Source: Amanita rubescens (taxonomy: Eukaryota > Basidiomycota > Agaricomycetes > Agaricales > Amanitaceae). Taken from it: a stretch of DNA of 64,000 nucleotides. The stretch is taken from positions 62,001 through 126,000 of the forward strand of contig WION01000114.1 in the NCBI GenBank assembly GCA_015039365.1, read 5' to 3'. Positions 12,329-27,392 of this stretch are shown piece after piece. The notes below the pieces were generated by a model that made no database searches, had not been told where the DNA came from, and saw only the letters and a list, made by a program, of their open reading frames with translations. The position numbers and the translations under genes were made by a program. Each line of letters starts with the position of its first letter. Within the stretch, counting starts at the first letter, position 1.

Positions 12329-15300
12329 GTGGCATGCCGCAATGTTAATGAACCACCGAAATCCATGAATTCTTCGCGCCCTCAACGACATCAGATGGGG
12401 TCTTCGGTCATCACAATACCACTACATGGCGAAGCAAAATCATCCGCAACATTATTGCTTTCGTCCACAAAACCTCCGAGCGCCATACCCTCTGAGTCCG
12501 ACTTGTTGCGTAAAATCAAGCTTGTTCTTCGCGGCTCAGATACCGATCACATCTCTTCCATCCAGTCATCCGTGTTTCTGAATGCTGTGTCGGATACATG
12601 GGAGGAGGAGGAACTGACGTGGAACGCGCACACTGTTGTGGTTGGTTCGGGAGGTGTGATGCGGAAAAAGTGGAACTTTAGCGAGGAAGGCCAGTCCATC
12701 CAATGGGCGTGCATTGGCCTTCTTGAGCAGTCGACGTTTTGTCCTTCTCTTCAAGCGCACAACACGGCACGATACGCAGATCTAGATTCCGAGGCAAACG
12801 CGCGCAACTCCTCCGACAAGCCCACATTTGGGCCTTTCGCCCAGCTACAGCGTGAACAAAAGCCAGAAGCAGGTCCAGTGCGACTCATTCCCGCTGTTTT
12901 CGTCTTTCTACGAAGTATTGGTCGCATATTTCTCCGAAATGGCTTCGAATACACTTTCTCACTCCCATTCATTGTGCGCAAGGCATGGCCGATCTCTCCG
13001 CACGGTGTAATGATACAGAGAGTCCTGGAACCTACTGAACTACACGAAGCTGAAATTACTGGGGATCCTGTATTACCGACCATCTTTTCCATGACCAGCC
13101 CGTTTGCAGAGGCCGCTGCGATTGGTTTGACTACTGGTATAATTGGAGGCGTAGAGGGCACTCCCGCTGCATTGAAGGACGAAGATGAAAACTCGACTAA
13201 GCCGCTGAAGGCTATTGCATCGACGGAAATGGTGGCCTGGGCTTCTCATCGTGGTCCGCACGCTGCGGATGATATCTTGGTGACCGTTGACGTCGAGCAG
13301 AAGCGACTCTCGGTCTGGCGTTATGTATACGTCAAACCGAAGGATGCGCCTGTTCCTTTTGGTCACTCTACCACTCAATCATTCCACCGAAAGCGTCAAT
13401 CAATGGGCGGTAACAGTAGTCGCAGGACTTCGGCCATCTATAACGACGTGTTTGACAGACGACATAGTAATATATCACCCGGCCGGCGGTCAAGAGAGCC
13501 GTCTCCTGTGCCAGAGCTTCGAGATCCACATAATGTCTCTTCGTTACCCGGCATGCCTACCTCGTTATCGACGGCTGCGACGATGGCTACACTCGCGACT
13601 GGTGCAGGTTCGTCTCAGTCTCAGTGGTCTGCGAACGGAAAGACGAGACGAGACTCACTGGCGCGAAATGATACAAGTGTCACAATGGACCGGATGGTGC
13701 TCGGAGCTCGTATGGACTTGGATATCCTAGCTCCCATCGAGCATGGCCGGATGAAAGCCTCGTATTGGGTCGAGCAACTTTATTCCCAGGAGCTCGATGA
13801 AAAGGAGTAAGAAACCTCTCCATCGTATGTAAGAAAGCTGCTGACATTTTCTGTGTGTTTCTAGTGCCAGGTCGTGGCGCGATGTCTCAGTCTCGTTGTT
13901 TGATTCCCGCTGGGATGGCTGCTGTGATCGAACTCTGATGGGTATCTGCCTTCCCAAGGCCCGGTCCGTACTGTTGTTTGCGCTTACGTCTGGCGAGGAC
14001 AGGACATTGAAAGTTAAACCGCTTGGCGCACGGCCTGCGGTGTCTGCAACGTCTTTGCGTGCCACACGTTCGCAGGTTTGGGATTTGCTACTTCTGAAGC
14101 CAGACGGGGAACTAGTTCTTCTTACCCATGGCATGCGTGAGTTACCTATACGCATCCAGGAGGACAAACGACGAGTACCGCCACCGGCAAGTACTGTTGA
14201 TCACGGGAGTATCGTGTCTGTCCAGTGCACAGCTATGTCATCGATTACCGTGGTCTATGAAGATGGCTATAGAGCCCGGGTCGCCGTTGATCTTATCCCC
14301 ACTGATGTATTGACTACCTCCTGTCTACAAATGATGGCGGTGACGTTGCCAGCCGACTATTCGTTCCATTTGCATCGCACAGTCCTTGAACATTGGTGGT
14401 CGCGAGGACTGTCCTCTTCTACCAGCGTTCAATTCACCTGTTTCATGAATGCACTGTATCAGATGTTGAACCTAAAAACTAAATCACGACCCATACCTGA
14501 CGATTCTTGGCAAGTGCTGGGACAGTCCAAGTCACACCAGCGTTACCGCGACGATCCTGCTCTTCAACAGTTCGAGCTCCCGCCGTCACCACATGCACAA
14601 GCATCAGTTCTCAACTCTTCGAAACCTCATCCTATCTTGTCCGTTGTTCTGTATGCCCTTCACATTCTCGCCGAGAATTTCCGTCTTCTCGTGAATCGTT
14701 ATGACCTAGTCGTTCGAATCGCACCCGTGATTTGCAAAATTGCATTAATCATTAGACCCGAGTGGGCCGACTATTGGAAGCGTCTTGTTCCCGACGCCAC
14801 CGTTTCGTGGCCATCGCCATCTACAACAGGTTTGCCATATATATTTATATAAGTTCCAGCTAACGTCACATCAGTGGTGGATTATTTAGATGACAGGATA
14901 CCCGTCTGGCCGCCAGACTTAACAGCGCTCCTATTTGGTCGTATCAATAGTCCCGATTGGCAGTTCCCATGGCCAGATGTCAACGACCTTACCAAGAGGT
15001 TGGGCATTAGTCCCTCGTTTCCATTTGGACGCGCAGATCCCCTTTCAACAATGCACGAATTGATCAGCATTTATAGCATCCTGGGCGATAATAAAATACA
15101 GAGTACCCAGGGCAGGAGCGAGGAGGCGGTCTCCAAACTGGTGAAGTGCAAGGCTGGACCTGGATTCTTGAACAGAATTCCGTTAGGTTTGGCAGCGCCG
15201 ATTAGGGAAGCTGCAAGGACATGCCAACTGGCTCCTCCCGCTGACTGGCCTTTGGAAGCTTACCTGGCTATAGGACGAAATGATTTAGCAGCATCTGCAA

Positions 15301-18300
15301 GTGAAGCTCCTGAGCTCATGTACAATGAGGGCTACCGTCCTATTAAAGACTTCATCGTACGTAATACGGAATTCTGCCCCAGCCTACCTGCTCACGTAAC
15401 AGTAGTCTCCGCCTAAGACCCGTCCGACGATAGGGCAAATTCTGGCGGAGGCAAAGGCAGCGGCGTCCGGAAAGGTTGATGCTGTATCGGGGGTCGAATT
15501 GGACCTGAAAGATTTTACGGATATACGATTCGGTCAGGACCGCAGGTTAGAAGAGGCGGCTCGCATGCTGTGCTCCTCCACGATCCCAACAATCAAGAGC
15601 GTTGATAGGCCCGATCTGAGGTCTGCGCCATTTATCCGACGCGTGATTTCTGATTCACTGACATTGCATCAGCGAGCACGACCAGACAAAAGAGTATCAA
15701 AACCAAGTTGTGCGTTTTGCAGAGAGAACACTTGCATTACCTTATGGACGAGCTTTATTTACCTTTGGTTGCGTGCCCAACGTGACGAAAGAAGCTTATT
15801 CCATACCCAAGCCCGAATTCGCAATTCGAGTGCAGCCCCTAAATATTGTCATAGCTCCCGAACTGGGCAAGATTCCCGCAGAATCGTTGCACTGGGGTGA
15901 ATTCCATAATGGTGTGGCGGCAGGTTTAAGAATCTCCCCCTCAGCGACTGGCGTAGAAAGTTCATGGATTGCCTTTAACAAACCATCCGATCTGACACCG
16001 GAGCATGCTGGTTTCCTGTTCGGTCTAGGTCTCACCGGTCATCTGAGGGAGATGTTGACTTGGCATACGTTCAGCTACTTGACTCCAAAACACGACCTCA
16101 CTTCCATAGGAGTACTACTTGGACTATCGGCGGCAAATGTTGGTAACGGCAATCAACACGTCACAAAGCTTATCGCCGTACACACTCCCGCTCTCTTGCC
16201 TACTCCTACTGTCGACCTGAACGTGTCACTAGTGACTCAGGCTGCGGGTCTGTCGGGCGTCGGATTACTATACATGGGCACAAAAAATCGACGGATGGCC
16301 GAGGTCTGTCTCAATCAGATAAGTCGTAAGGATCTGGTTCAGCCAGACCTAAGCAATGAGCACAGAGAAGCATACACTTATTCCGCAGCACTTGCATTTG
16401 GCATGATTATGCTGGGAAAAGGTACTGGAATACCAGCCGATGTAGCTCTTCTATCCCGTTTGAGCGTCCTCATTCATGGAGAACCAAAATCTTCTTCAAC
16501 AAGCAAATCCAGGTCTTTCTTTGATCCAAACCTGACGTCACCAGCAGCGACTATCGCCCTAGGTTTTATGTACTTGAAAACTGGGCGCAAGGATATTGTG
16601 GATATCATCACCATCCCCGATACGGTGGTCGCGCTCAACCGAATCCAGCCAAGCTTTCTTCTTATACGAACCATTGCACGGACTCTTATCATGTGGGATT
16701 CGATTGCTCCGACAAATGACTGGATACTTTCACAGATTCCCGAACCAATACGGGACGCTGTGGATTCACGGAATAAGAATGGGAAATCAGTTGATGATGC
16801 CTTCGAACTGGCCCACTACAATATTTGTGCAGGATGCTGCTTTGCCATCGGCCTTAAGTATGCCGGCACCGCTCGCCAAGAGGCATATATGATGATTATC
16901 AAATACTTTGATGCCTTTACAAGACTAGTTCACTCAAACAGTAAGATAACACATCCTCGAACTTTTCAAGTCCTAACGCCAATTAGGCTTAGCTTTTGAT
17001 CATAAGATCAAACGCTCGGCTATCCGGGATGGTCTAAATCTAATCTCCATTTCTCTGAGTATGATTATGGCCGGAACAGGCGAGATCACCTGCTTCCGTC
17101 GCTTACGCTATGCATACGGCACATACCAGCAAACGATGTGTCACCATTCCCTAAAATATGGTATACATATGGCGACACATTTATCACTGGGATTGCTCTT
17201 TCTCGGTGGCGGACGTTATACCTTGGGTACGTCCAACGCTGCTATCGCATGTATGGTTGCCTCTTTTTTTCCAAGGTTCCCGCACATCTCCTTTGACAAC
17301 AAGTGCTTCTTGCAAGCTTTGCGACACTTTTGGGTTTTGGCTGTGGAACCGCGTTGCCTCATTGCTCGGGATGTGGACACTGCTGAGGTTGTTTACCTTC
17401 CCATTAAGATTACCATGAAGGAAGGAGATGAAGTCGGAACGACACAATTGATATCGCCCACCCTTATCCCTGATCTCAACCAACTCATGTCAATAAGAGT
17501 TGACACCCCTCGTTATTGGCCTTTTTACTTGGACACGGAAAACCTGCCTCGGCATAGAGAGATGCTTCTGCGAAGCCAGACGCTCTACGTTAAACGTAGA
17601 ACTGCGTTCTTGAGTTACATGGAGGACCCGAAAGGTAGCAGAAGTCTTTTCGTACGGTCTGGCTCGTCCGCAGGAGACGCGGCAACTCTAGATTTTCCCC
17701 AGGTGACAGCCACAAAGACGCACCCTGCTGGTGACCTGTCAGAGTTCATTACCTCTTTTTCAAATGATGTGCTGTTCTTGGCATTCGCCGACCGCTTGGC
17801 TAGGGATGCCGGAGAGACGGAAGAAGAACGCCTTTTCGAGAGGTACTGTCACGCAAGCTTGTTGGATAGCATTCTACAAGACAAGCCACAGACGCTACAA
17901 TCACATTTAACCCTCTTTCAGTACCGAAGGATGATTTGCTCGAGTAGAGCCGGCAGAATCCCCAAGTATTTCCATTTGCGGCTGCAGGATCTACGTTTCG
18001 CGGCCGACTTCTACGGCATGGTTTATGAACGGCGATTCAGTGGCCGTGCAGAGAATAACCTGCGCGCGTCACTGATACGGGACAGTACTGTTTCCGGGGC
18101 CCTGTATGCGCTGGACTTAAGGCTAGAGGATGTTCGTCATCAGCCTCGATTCGTCAAAACCTTGAGGAGATACGCTTGCGGGGAAACTGTGGAATCCAAA
18201 AAGGATAGTGAAGATGACGTTTCCAACGAGCTGTCATGGTATCTCCTTAGGAATGGCGTGCCTGTCTCAACCGTTCTTCTCGTCCTACGGAAGCTTGCAC

Positions 18301-18488
18301 AAGATGCTCACGCGCAATGCATAGGGGGAACTGAGCCAGAGGGTACAAATGACACCACAGGTCTGGATGTGGGTATCAAGGAAGTTTTACACAGTTCGGG
18401 TACCAAAATGTCTGCGACTCTTGCATCAGGGTGGTCCGTTAGATCTCTTGATGAAATTATTGGTGCCTGGAACTCGCGGCACGCTTGA
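12329..18488 (+). CDS. APC1: anaphase-promoting complex subunit 1 (Apc1)
   Basis: Largest scaffold of the APC/C ubiquitin ligase, which marks cyclins and securin for destruction in mitosis; nuclear. Six or seven exons code for about 1,950 residues: exons 12329-13806, 13865-14829, 14875-15356, 15418-15620, 15673-16940, 16987-18488. The N-terminal half has the WD-like region with GSGGVMRKKW and long polar loops; the middle has RRLEEAARMLCSS and RTLALPYGRALFTFG, which match the Apc1 RRM-LQSS and QRTMALPVGRGMFT segments; after it lie the proteasome/cyclosome (PC) repeats (for example HAGFLFGLGLTGHL, LLGLSAANVG, AALAFGMIMLGKG, LALGFMYLKTG-like, HLSLGLLFLGGGRYTLG). The small intron 15621-15672 (branch site CTGAC) is needed to keep frame into EYQNQVVRFAERT. 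A second ATG at 12365 could be the start. No frame break is seen over 6 kb. Confidence 0.93.
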
Positions 18489-19256
18489 CTGTTTGCAACA
18501 ATACGTATGATCATGTGCTTACCAACAACAGTAATTAAATATCCTTACGCAGTTTAGACCTCGATTCGGAACCGGGATTATCTGAGGGACCAGAAAAAAG
18601 ACAGAAAATCCATCACTGCCACACTGGGTGTCCAAAATTCACGAAACCCTGTTAGATGGTGAGCAAGCTGACTGTTGGACTCGTCAGATGCATGCGAATG
18701 TTTCGAACGCTGGTCTTATTACGATTTTTCGTCACAGCCATGATGAAAGTGTCCTGCTGACGTACCCCCGCAGGACCTGCTTTGACGGGGAATTCAACCT
18801 TGTCGCAAAGAATGGCAGCATAACTGCAGGCGTATATCAGATCATTTGTCAGCATTCTATCCTATCATGGCATCCACAACGATATTGATTGCACAATTTT
18901 GTTTAGTGTTCGGAGACAGCGGAAACCTCAGTCCCCCCTTCCGCATTTGCACGAAGCAGAAGCATGCAAAGCACTTGGATTGTGGCAAGAAATAGTAGTT
19001 AATGGAATAGTCAGCTGAAGCGGCATACTATGCCACTTGGTCGATGATCTAGCAACAGTTTGTACTACGTGAGCGACGCGATAACATGAACAATAAAATA
19101 GGAACGTAGCGAAGCTCTCATCTTCTGAGATACAGCAAAACGTACAAACACAGGTTTTGAGGGAAAGAATGAGTATGGAGACAAAAGGGAGTAGATATTA
19201 GGAAAAGAAAAGGCAAAACGCCCTGCAGTTAGATCCAACCGATAATAAACGCGCCA
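18489..19256. other. convergent 3' intergenic region
   Basis: Lies between the stops of APC1 (+) and the DAHP synthase (-). It should hold both 3' UTRs. Short open frames on both strands (for example 18628-18888) overlap each other and show no known domain. Confidence 0.5.
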
Positions 19257-20769
<1,513 letters not shown>

Positions 20770-21912
20770 GTCCGGAGCAGCTTTGGTAGAGTGAAATGAG
20801 ATTGGGCAAAGGGAAAAGAGAACAAAATGTTACGGGATCTGAACGGTTGGTACCAGTAGGGTTTTATAGAACTCATTTTAGCAGATAGAAGGAAACGAAC
20901 TTGCAGAAGCGAAAAATGAGATGGATGCGATATTGGAATCCTGAATAGTAGTATGAGTCACATAAGATCGATCAGAGAGAGCATGCACGTGCTTGGCCAA
21001 AAATAAACACATACCTTTTATCCAGAAGACATTTGCCATATAGTACCGCGCTGCGCTGTCAGGTAGCAGATACATCTTCCTATACCATATCGAACTCTAT
21101 AGCGTCACATTGCAGGTACATAGTACAAATGTGGTTTGATGAGAATCGAGTTCTCGAAATTGAACTCCTGGGAGCACGGATCAAAAAGATGGTCAAACTA
21201 ATGCTGATCACCGCTGCGTGCGACGCATTTCCATTTGCGCTGCCAAATGAGAGGGAGAGAGAGGGGAAGCGATTAGAATTAAAAAAATATGGAGGTAAAG
21301 AGCGAAGACGTCCTGCGATGCACGGAAGTTACGAATGCGTCCAAATTAAGACTCTGGGCGATCAGAAACACCGACTGCTCTCTCTTTAGTGCTTCTAGCC
21401 GCTGGTTCATAATGGTTCGAAAGGTTGGAACACTAGCTGGAAACGGAACCTATTGTCTGCCTTTTACCCCAGATCGTAAGTAGCCATGCCGACGTTGAAA
21501 TTGCCCGGATGTTCTCAGAGCCCGGGTACCAACACAGTTAGCATAGGATTAAGAATCCGAGTGCGCCATGAAATGGTTATGTTTAACAGTACATATACGT
21601 ACTTGAAGTAATTGCCACACACCAGCCATTATTACCATGACGTTATTGACTCATGCTGTCCACACAATGTCCGAAACCGTGCCACTGTTCTGGTACATGA
21701 TGTTTTGAACTGGTTCCTGACGTCTGAGCCACATCATCTTAAGGCATCCCGAACAAATGAACGGTCTCCGGCGACGAGGATGAAGACAAACTTCGCAAGA
21801 AGTTGAGATTTCTAATCGCAATGGACTGAACCAGGGGAACTTGCATCAGGTCAAAGAAAAGAGTCAAGCGCGAGTAACATCTTCACGTGCTTCTTAGCTT
21901 TGCGCCACTATT
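20770..21912. other. divergent intergenic region
   Basis: Shared upstream region of the DAHP synthase (-) and the PIH1-domain gene (+). Open frames at 21033-21389 and 21289-21483 overlap each other and have no recognisable domain. A short purine-rich run (GAGAGGGAGAGAGAGG) lies at about 21248. No further call. Confidence 0.45.
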
Positions 21913-23214
21913 ATGTCCGTTGCTATTCAGCTTTCACCTTCGCCTGGATTCTGTATCAAGTCCGCTGCTCTGCAGCAGGGTGTCATATATATACAAAATG
22001 AGCCATCGCAGGTAGAACAAGGATTTAAGATCTTCGTGAACATTGCATGGGACAAAAATGTGCCCCCCCCACCCGAAGGCAGTGAAGAGGACATTCGCCG
22101 TGCTATGCAGGGGCAAGAGACAATAGAGCATGTCACCAACGGATGGTTTGCACCCGTAGTGGTATCTGAGGGAAGAAAAGACATAGATAAAGGTAATTGT
22201 CCGAGGATTTTCCTCAGTTTTCTGGCCGTATGCTTACGGTGTTATAGCTGGCAAACCCGCACTCGTCTTTGATTGCGTCTATAATGCGTCTCTCAAAATA
22301 CGCACTCTTGCTGACCCGGACTTCAAAATATTTCTCATAGGTACGGCACAATCGTCAAAGTGGACAAGCCCCATTGACCATACGGTTTAGAGCTTGCTTT
22401 GCAACGTGTTGAAGCACAGACATCACTCTTCCTTTCTCGTCGGATCGGAACGCCTAACATCTCAGCGAAAGGAAAACTAGCACCTCGAACCGTCCACGTC
22501 CCCCTAGAACTGTTTAGACGAATAGGAATAGAAGCACCGGTTCCAGCCACCGCCACTGCCGGGTCGGCGTCATCCAAGTCAGTTCCCCGTGAACTTTCGG
22601 GAGCTAAAAAACCTCTCATCGAGGACATCACGTCCAACGAAAAGAAGACATCGTCATCTTCCTTTGATGGTAAACTCAAGGGTATACTGAAATCGGCCTC
22701 AACTGCAAAATCCAGGCGCACAGATTGAAGCCCCCCAATCCGACTCGCCTCTCGTTTGGAGATGGTCTAGAGACGGCGACAAGCTGCGAATAACAATCGC
22801 TGTTCCAAATCTTGTAGGCACTAAATCATAATATTAATGACAACGACTTAGGTCAACCGTTTCTAGACTCGCGATTTAATCGGTTCTACTACGTTAGATA
22901 TAGAAGTTCGCCGGTTGATTCTCAACATTCCTGGGCGCCCTATGTTGGACATCAATCTTAACCTTTCTGATGCCGAGATTATCGTTAACGCTTCGAATGA
23001 CCTTGCTCGTCCTGGGATGACAGGTGGGGCATCAGTGTTCGCGACTGACATTCATGGGAATGCCGGGTCGTCAGGAAGCGATGAGACAGAGATGCCGGAC
23101 GCGAATATTCAGCCGAACAATATTTTGATGCTCAAGCGACAGCGAGAATTCGACGTTGATGCCGCGCAGGCAGAGTGGAGGGTGGCTGACGGGGTTCTCG
23201 TGGTATTCGCTTGA
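21913..23214 (+). CDS. PIH1: PIH1-domain protein (R2TP co-chaperone subunit, Pih1/Nop17-like)
   Basis: Adaptor of the R2TP complex (Rvb1-Rvb2-Tah1-Pih1), which with Hsp90 assembles box C/D snoRNPs, RNA polymerase II and PIKK kinases. The N-terminal PIH1 domain is clear: a PxPGFCIK start, IFVNIAWDKNVP, VVVSEGRKDIDKAGKP, VFDCVYN and FKIFLIELALQRVE. A variable Ser/Lys linker follows, then a CS-like domain (WRWSRDGDKLRITIAVPNL, LDIEVRRLILNIPG, LNLSDAEIIVNAS) and a short acidic tail ending RVADGVLVVFA. Introns are near 22191-22247, 22340-22388, 22727-22730 region and 22815-22875; in the last one the acceptor TTTCTAG at 22865 is chosen because the earlier ACTTAG leads straight to a stop. The usual length for fungal Pih1 is matched. 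Confidence 0.82.
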
Positions 23215-23388
23215 CGCATATCGTAAGAAGAATTAATCCAATCGATTGAATCGTAACTGGTCATACAAAGTTGCGTACACAGGGCTCGTATCGGGTTACA
23301 GAATACCGCCATACTAAATATGAACGGTGATAGCGGTCGTAATGCTACAATGGCAAATCAAATAATCATCGAAACCTCCGCAGTTCGC

Positions 23389-24798
23389 CTAGCCACCGGC
23401 TTTGCCCAATAATGCATATCCACTTCCTTGAGGGCCGTGCAACTACGGAATCGAAATCAATCACATGAGGGGAAAGTGCATATTTAGAGGTCACCTTTCC
23501 GTAACACCGCACACAGTAGGGTTCTCCATCATGATCTCGAAGCCGACTGGAATCGAGAAGGGTTTTGCATTCCAGACAACGTAAACATCCTTTATGGTAC
23601 GTCTTGCCGATTGCCTTAACCTATAATCGGATTTACATTACAGACTAATAATGCTGTTGAAAATAGCGCACTGACTTGTTCGGCAAAGTAGACGTTCCGA
23701 CTACATTTTGGGCAAGTGGGAGTATCCGCACCCCAGCGTCTGGCCGCACCACCAGAGCTTCCAGTCAGGTTAACACTAGCTCGATTCAAGAGGTCGCCAT
23801 AACGTGTACCCGTCGTCGTGGGCATGAGACTAGAGACGAGTGGTATGGATTCTACGCTGCGACTAGAGTTATGTAAGGGTCGCGGGACTGGCGACGGCGA
23901 CTTCGGACTTGGGTTAGGGTCCGTACTTGGCTGAGCGGATTTGGTTGGGCTGAGAGGTATCGTTCGAGGAAGGTTTCCTTGTCCGTGCCGGCCTGAATTG
24001 GTGGGCATGTTGGCTTTGCCGAGGGGACTTAGAGCACGAGGCGGTGCAGACGGCGAAGCGCAGCCATGAGTTGGTGATGTAGCGGTGTCACCCTCGCCGT
24101 CCTTGTCGCTCGTCCTTTCGATGTCCATGATGCTGCGAGGAAAAGTAGGCGACCGGATACCGTTGGGACTTGTGACTAGCGATCGCGTGGGTTTGAGTAA
24201 AGGCGCTGGGGGATCTGTACGTATCGGCGAAGTGACACGGGGTGGAAGAGGAGGGGGCGGCTGGCTGGCTTTGGTAGGAGAAGAAGGTTGATCATCTCTA
24301 TGAGGTAGATTCGCATGGCGCAAGTCGCGCGTGCCGAAGTTCTTGAGGTGACATGATTTACTACATAGACAAGCGCAATCGGTGAAGGGGAACAGTGGGA
24401 GGTTGCGTCTGGCTCACCAATATGGCTTATACAAAGTCAGTCACCATGATAATTATACCACCACAAGCACACACTTACCAACTGATCATGCTCTAAAAGC
24501 GTAAGCGAATCAAGCCTCTTATTGCAAAGTGTACAGGCGAGGCATGGCTATGTGCGAAAATTAGAATCGTAATTGAACCATACGATATTGTCAACCTTGT
24601 GGTATAGCTGTATATAAAAAATGGGTAAGTGATGGCTCCCAACAGTTGGAGAGACCTGGGTACCTTTCGTCCTGGGCCCATCACCTGTATTTGATGTTAA
24701 CCTTTCCTAAATATTGGTAAATATTGTCTCACCTGTTCTGCAGCGTAGACCTGTTTCGAACATTTGGGACATATTGGAATGCCGCCGAAAGGATGCAT
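23389..24798 (-). CDS. two-LIM-domain protein
   Basis: Likely a cytoskeletal or nuclear adaptor of the CRP/paxillin-like kind. The ATG at 24796-24798 starts MHPFGGIPICPKCSKQVYAAEQ, the first half of LIM1; LIM1 continues over two introns (VMGPGRK, LYHKPCLACTLCNKRLDS, PYCKSCH). About 200 residues of Pro/Ser-rich linker follow (23700-24300), then LIM2: CPKCSRNVYFAEQ, TYHKGCLRCLECKTLLDSSRLRDHDGEPYCVRCYGKL. Both have the eight zinc ligands in the order CCHC-CCCC. The stop is TAG at 23389-23391. It is divergently arranged with eIF5A, with only 188 bp between the two start codons, so they may share a promoter. The partner proteins are unknown. Confidence 0.85.
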
Positions 24799-24986
24799 TA
24801 TAACCTCTAGACACACGGCGGTATGGGTTCGGTTGTGAGGTGCCTATGTTAGGAAATATTACATAATACTCGGAGTTTTAAAAGCTGCCCAATCTGAAAA
24901 TTTTGAACTCTATCTGGGTCCCATCTACAGACCTTCATCTGCTCACTTAACTCCCATCTACGACCTCCAGTTAAACGATAGAAAAA

Positions 24987-25785
24987 ATGTCTGACGATGA
25001 GCAGCAGCATCAAGTTGAGCAGGTTTGTAGGTTTCGTTGCCTCTTGAGATATGATATTGACGCTCGTTGATGACTTATCGCAGACGGGTGACTCGGGAGC
25101 GTCGTTGACGTATCCCATGCAATGCTCTGCTCTCCGTAAAAATGGTCACGTTGTAATCAAAAGTGAGAGTAGCCTTGATCAGCCAATCAGCATAGCGCCT
25201 CACTCTGCACAGGCCGTCCTTGCAAAATCGTCGACATGTCTACTTCGAAGACCGGAAAGCATGGACATGCCAAGGTTCACCTTGTTGCCATCGATGTAAG
25301 CAGCTATCATGAGAGATAATGTGAAGGAATTGACACCTTGACAGATCTTTACGGGCAAAAAGTTGGTAAGTATTTTGTCGCATATCGATAATCGCGTAAG
25401 CCAACCCATGTATAGGAAGATATCTGTCCTTCTACTCACAACATGGACGTCCCTCATGTTCGACGCAACGAATACCAGCTTGTGAGTGCACATAAAGGGG
25501 TCCCACTCGTGTTTGATCGTCATACACTTGCTAGGTTAACATCGATGATGGGTATTTGAACCTTATGTCCGCAGATGGTGCTTCCAAGGACGATGTTAAG
25601 GTTCCCGAAGGAGACATAGGCCAACAAATTCAGGGAGGATTTGACGAGGGTAAGGATCTCTTGGTCACTATCATCAGTGCCATGGGAGAAGAGCAGGTTT
25701 GTTTTCTAGCCATATCGCTGATTTCTCCTGTCGTATTGACGCTGCGCAGGCCATCTCCTACAAGGAGGCGCCGAAAGGCAGTTAA
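24987..25785 (+). CDS. eIF5A: translation factor eIF5A (hypusine-containing)
   Basis: Helps the ribosome at poly-proline and other slow motifs and at termination; the active form carries hypusine. Exons 24987-25022, 25084-25162, 25213-25295, 25345-25365, 25416-25481, 25535-25696 and 25750-25785 join to a protein of about 160 residues: [12 protein letters not shown], then [32 protein letters not shown] with the Lys between Gly and His as the hypusine site, [22 protein letters not shown] and the C-terminal OB-fold ending SYKEAPKGS. Length and sequence are those of the highly conserved fungal family. All junctions are GT-AG. No oddity. Confidence 0.96.
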
Positions 25786-26169
25786 TCGACATCGCATCTG
25801 TTCGCGGAACCCTCGGTCCTACAATTTTGCGAGACTAGAGGACGGCTATTTGGTCATCGGGTGGTGTTATTGTAATTGTTCCCCGTGTCACATTCTCGTG
25901 TATATCCGACCGCGTTCACACTCTTTATTCCATCTCGTCACGTCTTATTTGAACTGTTGTTGTACTCAGATATCCATCGAAGAAAGCAATGAAATTACGA
26001 AGATACGAAGAACAAATTGTATCGTGAATGTCATCGCTATGTTGCTATGGAGCAGCTTCGCAGGTTGTTTCACCACTTGCGATCGATCGTAGCGAATGTA
26101 TTGATGACGCGCACATTGAGACAGTACTTATATTCGTCGTGTCCAGATGCTGTAGTTTCAGACACACCG
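25786..26169. other. intergenic spacer
   Basis: Separates eIF5A from the WrbA-like gene. No open frame with a known motif; must contain the eIF5A 3' UTR and the next promoter. Confidence 0.5.
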
Positions 26170-27005
26170 ATGGCACCTCCAAGAGTGGCAGTTATATTCT
26201 ACTCTATACATGGTCATGTCCTTAAATGTGAGTCTCGCTCTGGACAAACGCCTGCTTACAGCTAGTTTTCAGTGGCCAGAGCGGAGATAGAGGGTATCCG
26301 GCAGGCTGGGGGTCACGCTAATTTATTTCAGTATGAGTTTTTTTGACCACGCCAAGTAATTTGGAAATGATGCATTTGTTGCAGAATCGCAGAGACCCTC
26401 CCTCCAAATGCATTGCTCAAAATGGGAGCTATACGCGATCAGTGGTCGGATGTCCCTTTCATTGAACCACATGAGATGGTAAACTATGATGCGTTGCTGT
26501 TTGGTGTTCCTACGAGGTATGGTAACATGCCTGGCCAGTGGAAGGTACGTTTCCGGATCCATATCTCCGGATGTTTATGTACTCTAAATATACTTCAAGG
26601 CGTTCTGGGACAAAACAGGAAAGCTTTGGAAAGATGGTTCGCTCGCTGGCAAATACGTTGGGGTCTTCTTCTCGACCTCAACGCTCGGAGGTGGTCAAGA
26701 AATGACTGCGTCGAACATGATGTCGACATTTGTACACCATGGAATGATTTATGTGCCTCTTGGATATTCCCAATCTTTCGGACTGTTGGGGAATCTAAAT
26801 GAGGTCCACGGAGGTGGGTATTTTTTTGAATGACCGAACGATAGGCTGCGATGATCTGATCCGGTATATCATAACAGGGTCTGCGTGGGGAGCAGGAACA
26901 CTGTCGGCTGCTGATGGCTCAAGAGAAGTTAGCCGGATTGAACTTGAGGAAGCGACTTTGCAAGGAAAACAATTTTACGAGATCCTTTCCAGAGTCAAAT
27001 TTTAG
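26170..27005 (+). CDS. NAD(P)H:quinone oxidoreductase, WrbA/flavodoxin-like
   Basis: FMN enzyme that reduces quinones by two electrons and so limits redox cycling; relatives in yeast are Pst2, Rfs1 and Ycp4, found at the plasma membrane eisosomes. The ATG at 26170 gives MAPPRVAVIFYSIHGH, the first strand and phosphate loop (usually YSTYGH; here I-H replaces T-Y). Next come [66 protein letters not shown] and HHGMIYVPLGY, all signature WrbA blocks, and a C-terminus with SAWGAGTLSAADGSREVS and LQGKQFYEI. At least six short introns are needed. The stop is TAG at 27003. Length of about 200 residues is normal. Confidence 0.9.
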
Positions 27006-27392
27006 CAGCTCAGTGCCTATACAGTAACGATAACGGTAGAAATATGTATTAATCCGTGTACACGGTATTGTCACACCTAATTATTTCATCTGATGCGCGT
27101 TGCGCAATGCGGGATTAGAGTGAGTTTGTGCCACTATAAGCGGAGCAAATGCACCGGCTGACATGGAGCCTTTTACTCATTTGCAGTAACTGATGCAGGG
27201 AGCAGGAAGGGGTGGGATTTACGATCAGGTACTAGAACAGGGCCAGAAGCTCGGCGACAAACGGCAATTCTGACGAGATCAATACGCGCATCAGCACGCC
27301 AGCAATTGCGCATGTGCGACCGTGTGGGCGAAGATTTGATGCAGAATATATTTCTCCTCCGTCCTTCCTTTGAACGACTCTCGTTTCCTCTC
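27006..27392. other. intergenic spacer
   Basis: Region between the quinone reductase and the GMC oxidoreductase, both on the + strand. The last 100 bases can be read in frame with the oxidoreductase from an upstream ATG at 27312, but the first Met next to a signal peptide is at 27393. Confidence 0.5.

Noticed and set aside
15621..15720. Frame shift in APC1 between two large exons
   Set aside because: A 52-nt GT-AG intron with branch site CTGAC explains it completely.
23880..24320. Gly/Ser-rich + strand frame inside the LIM gene
   Set aside because: It is antisense to the LIM-LIM linker, which fits known two-LIM proteins.
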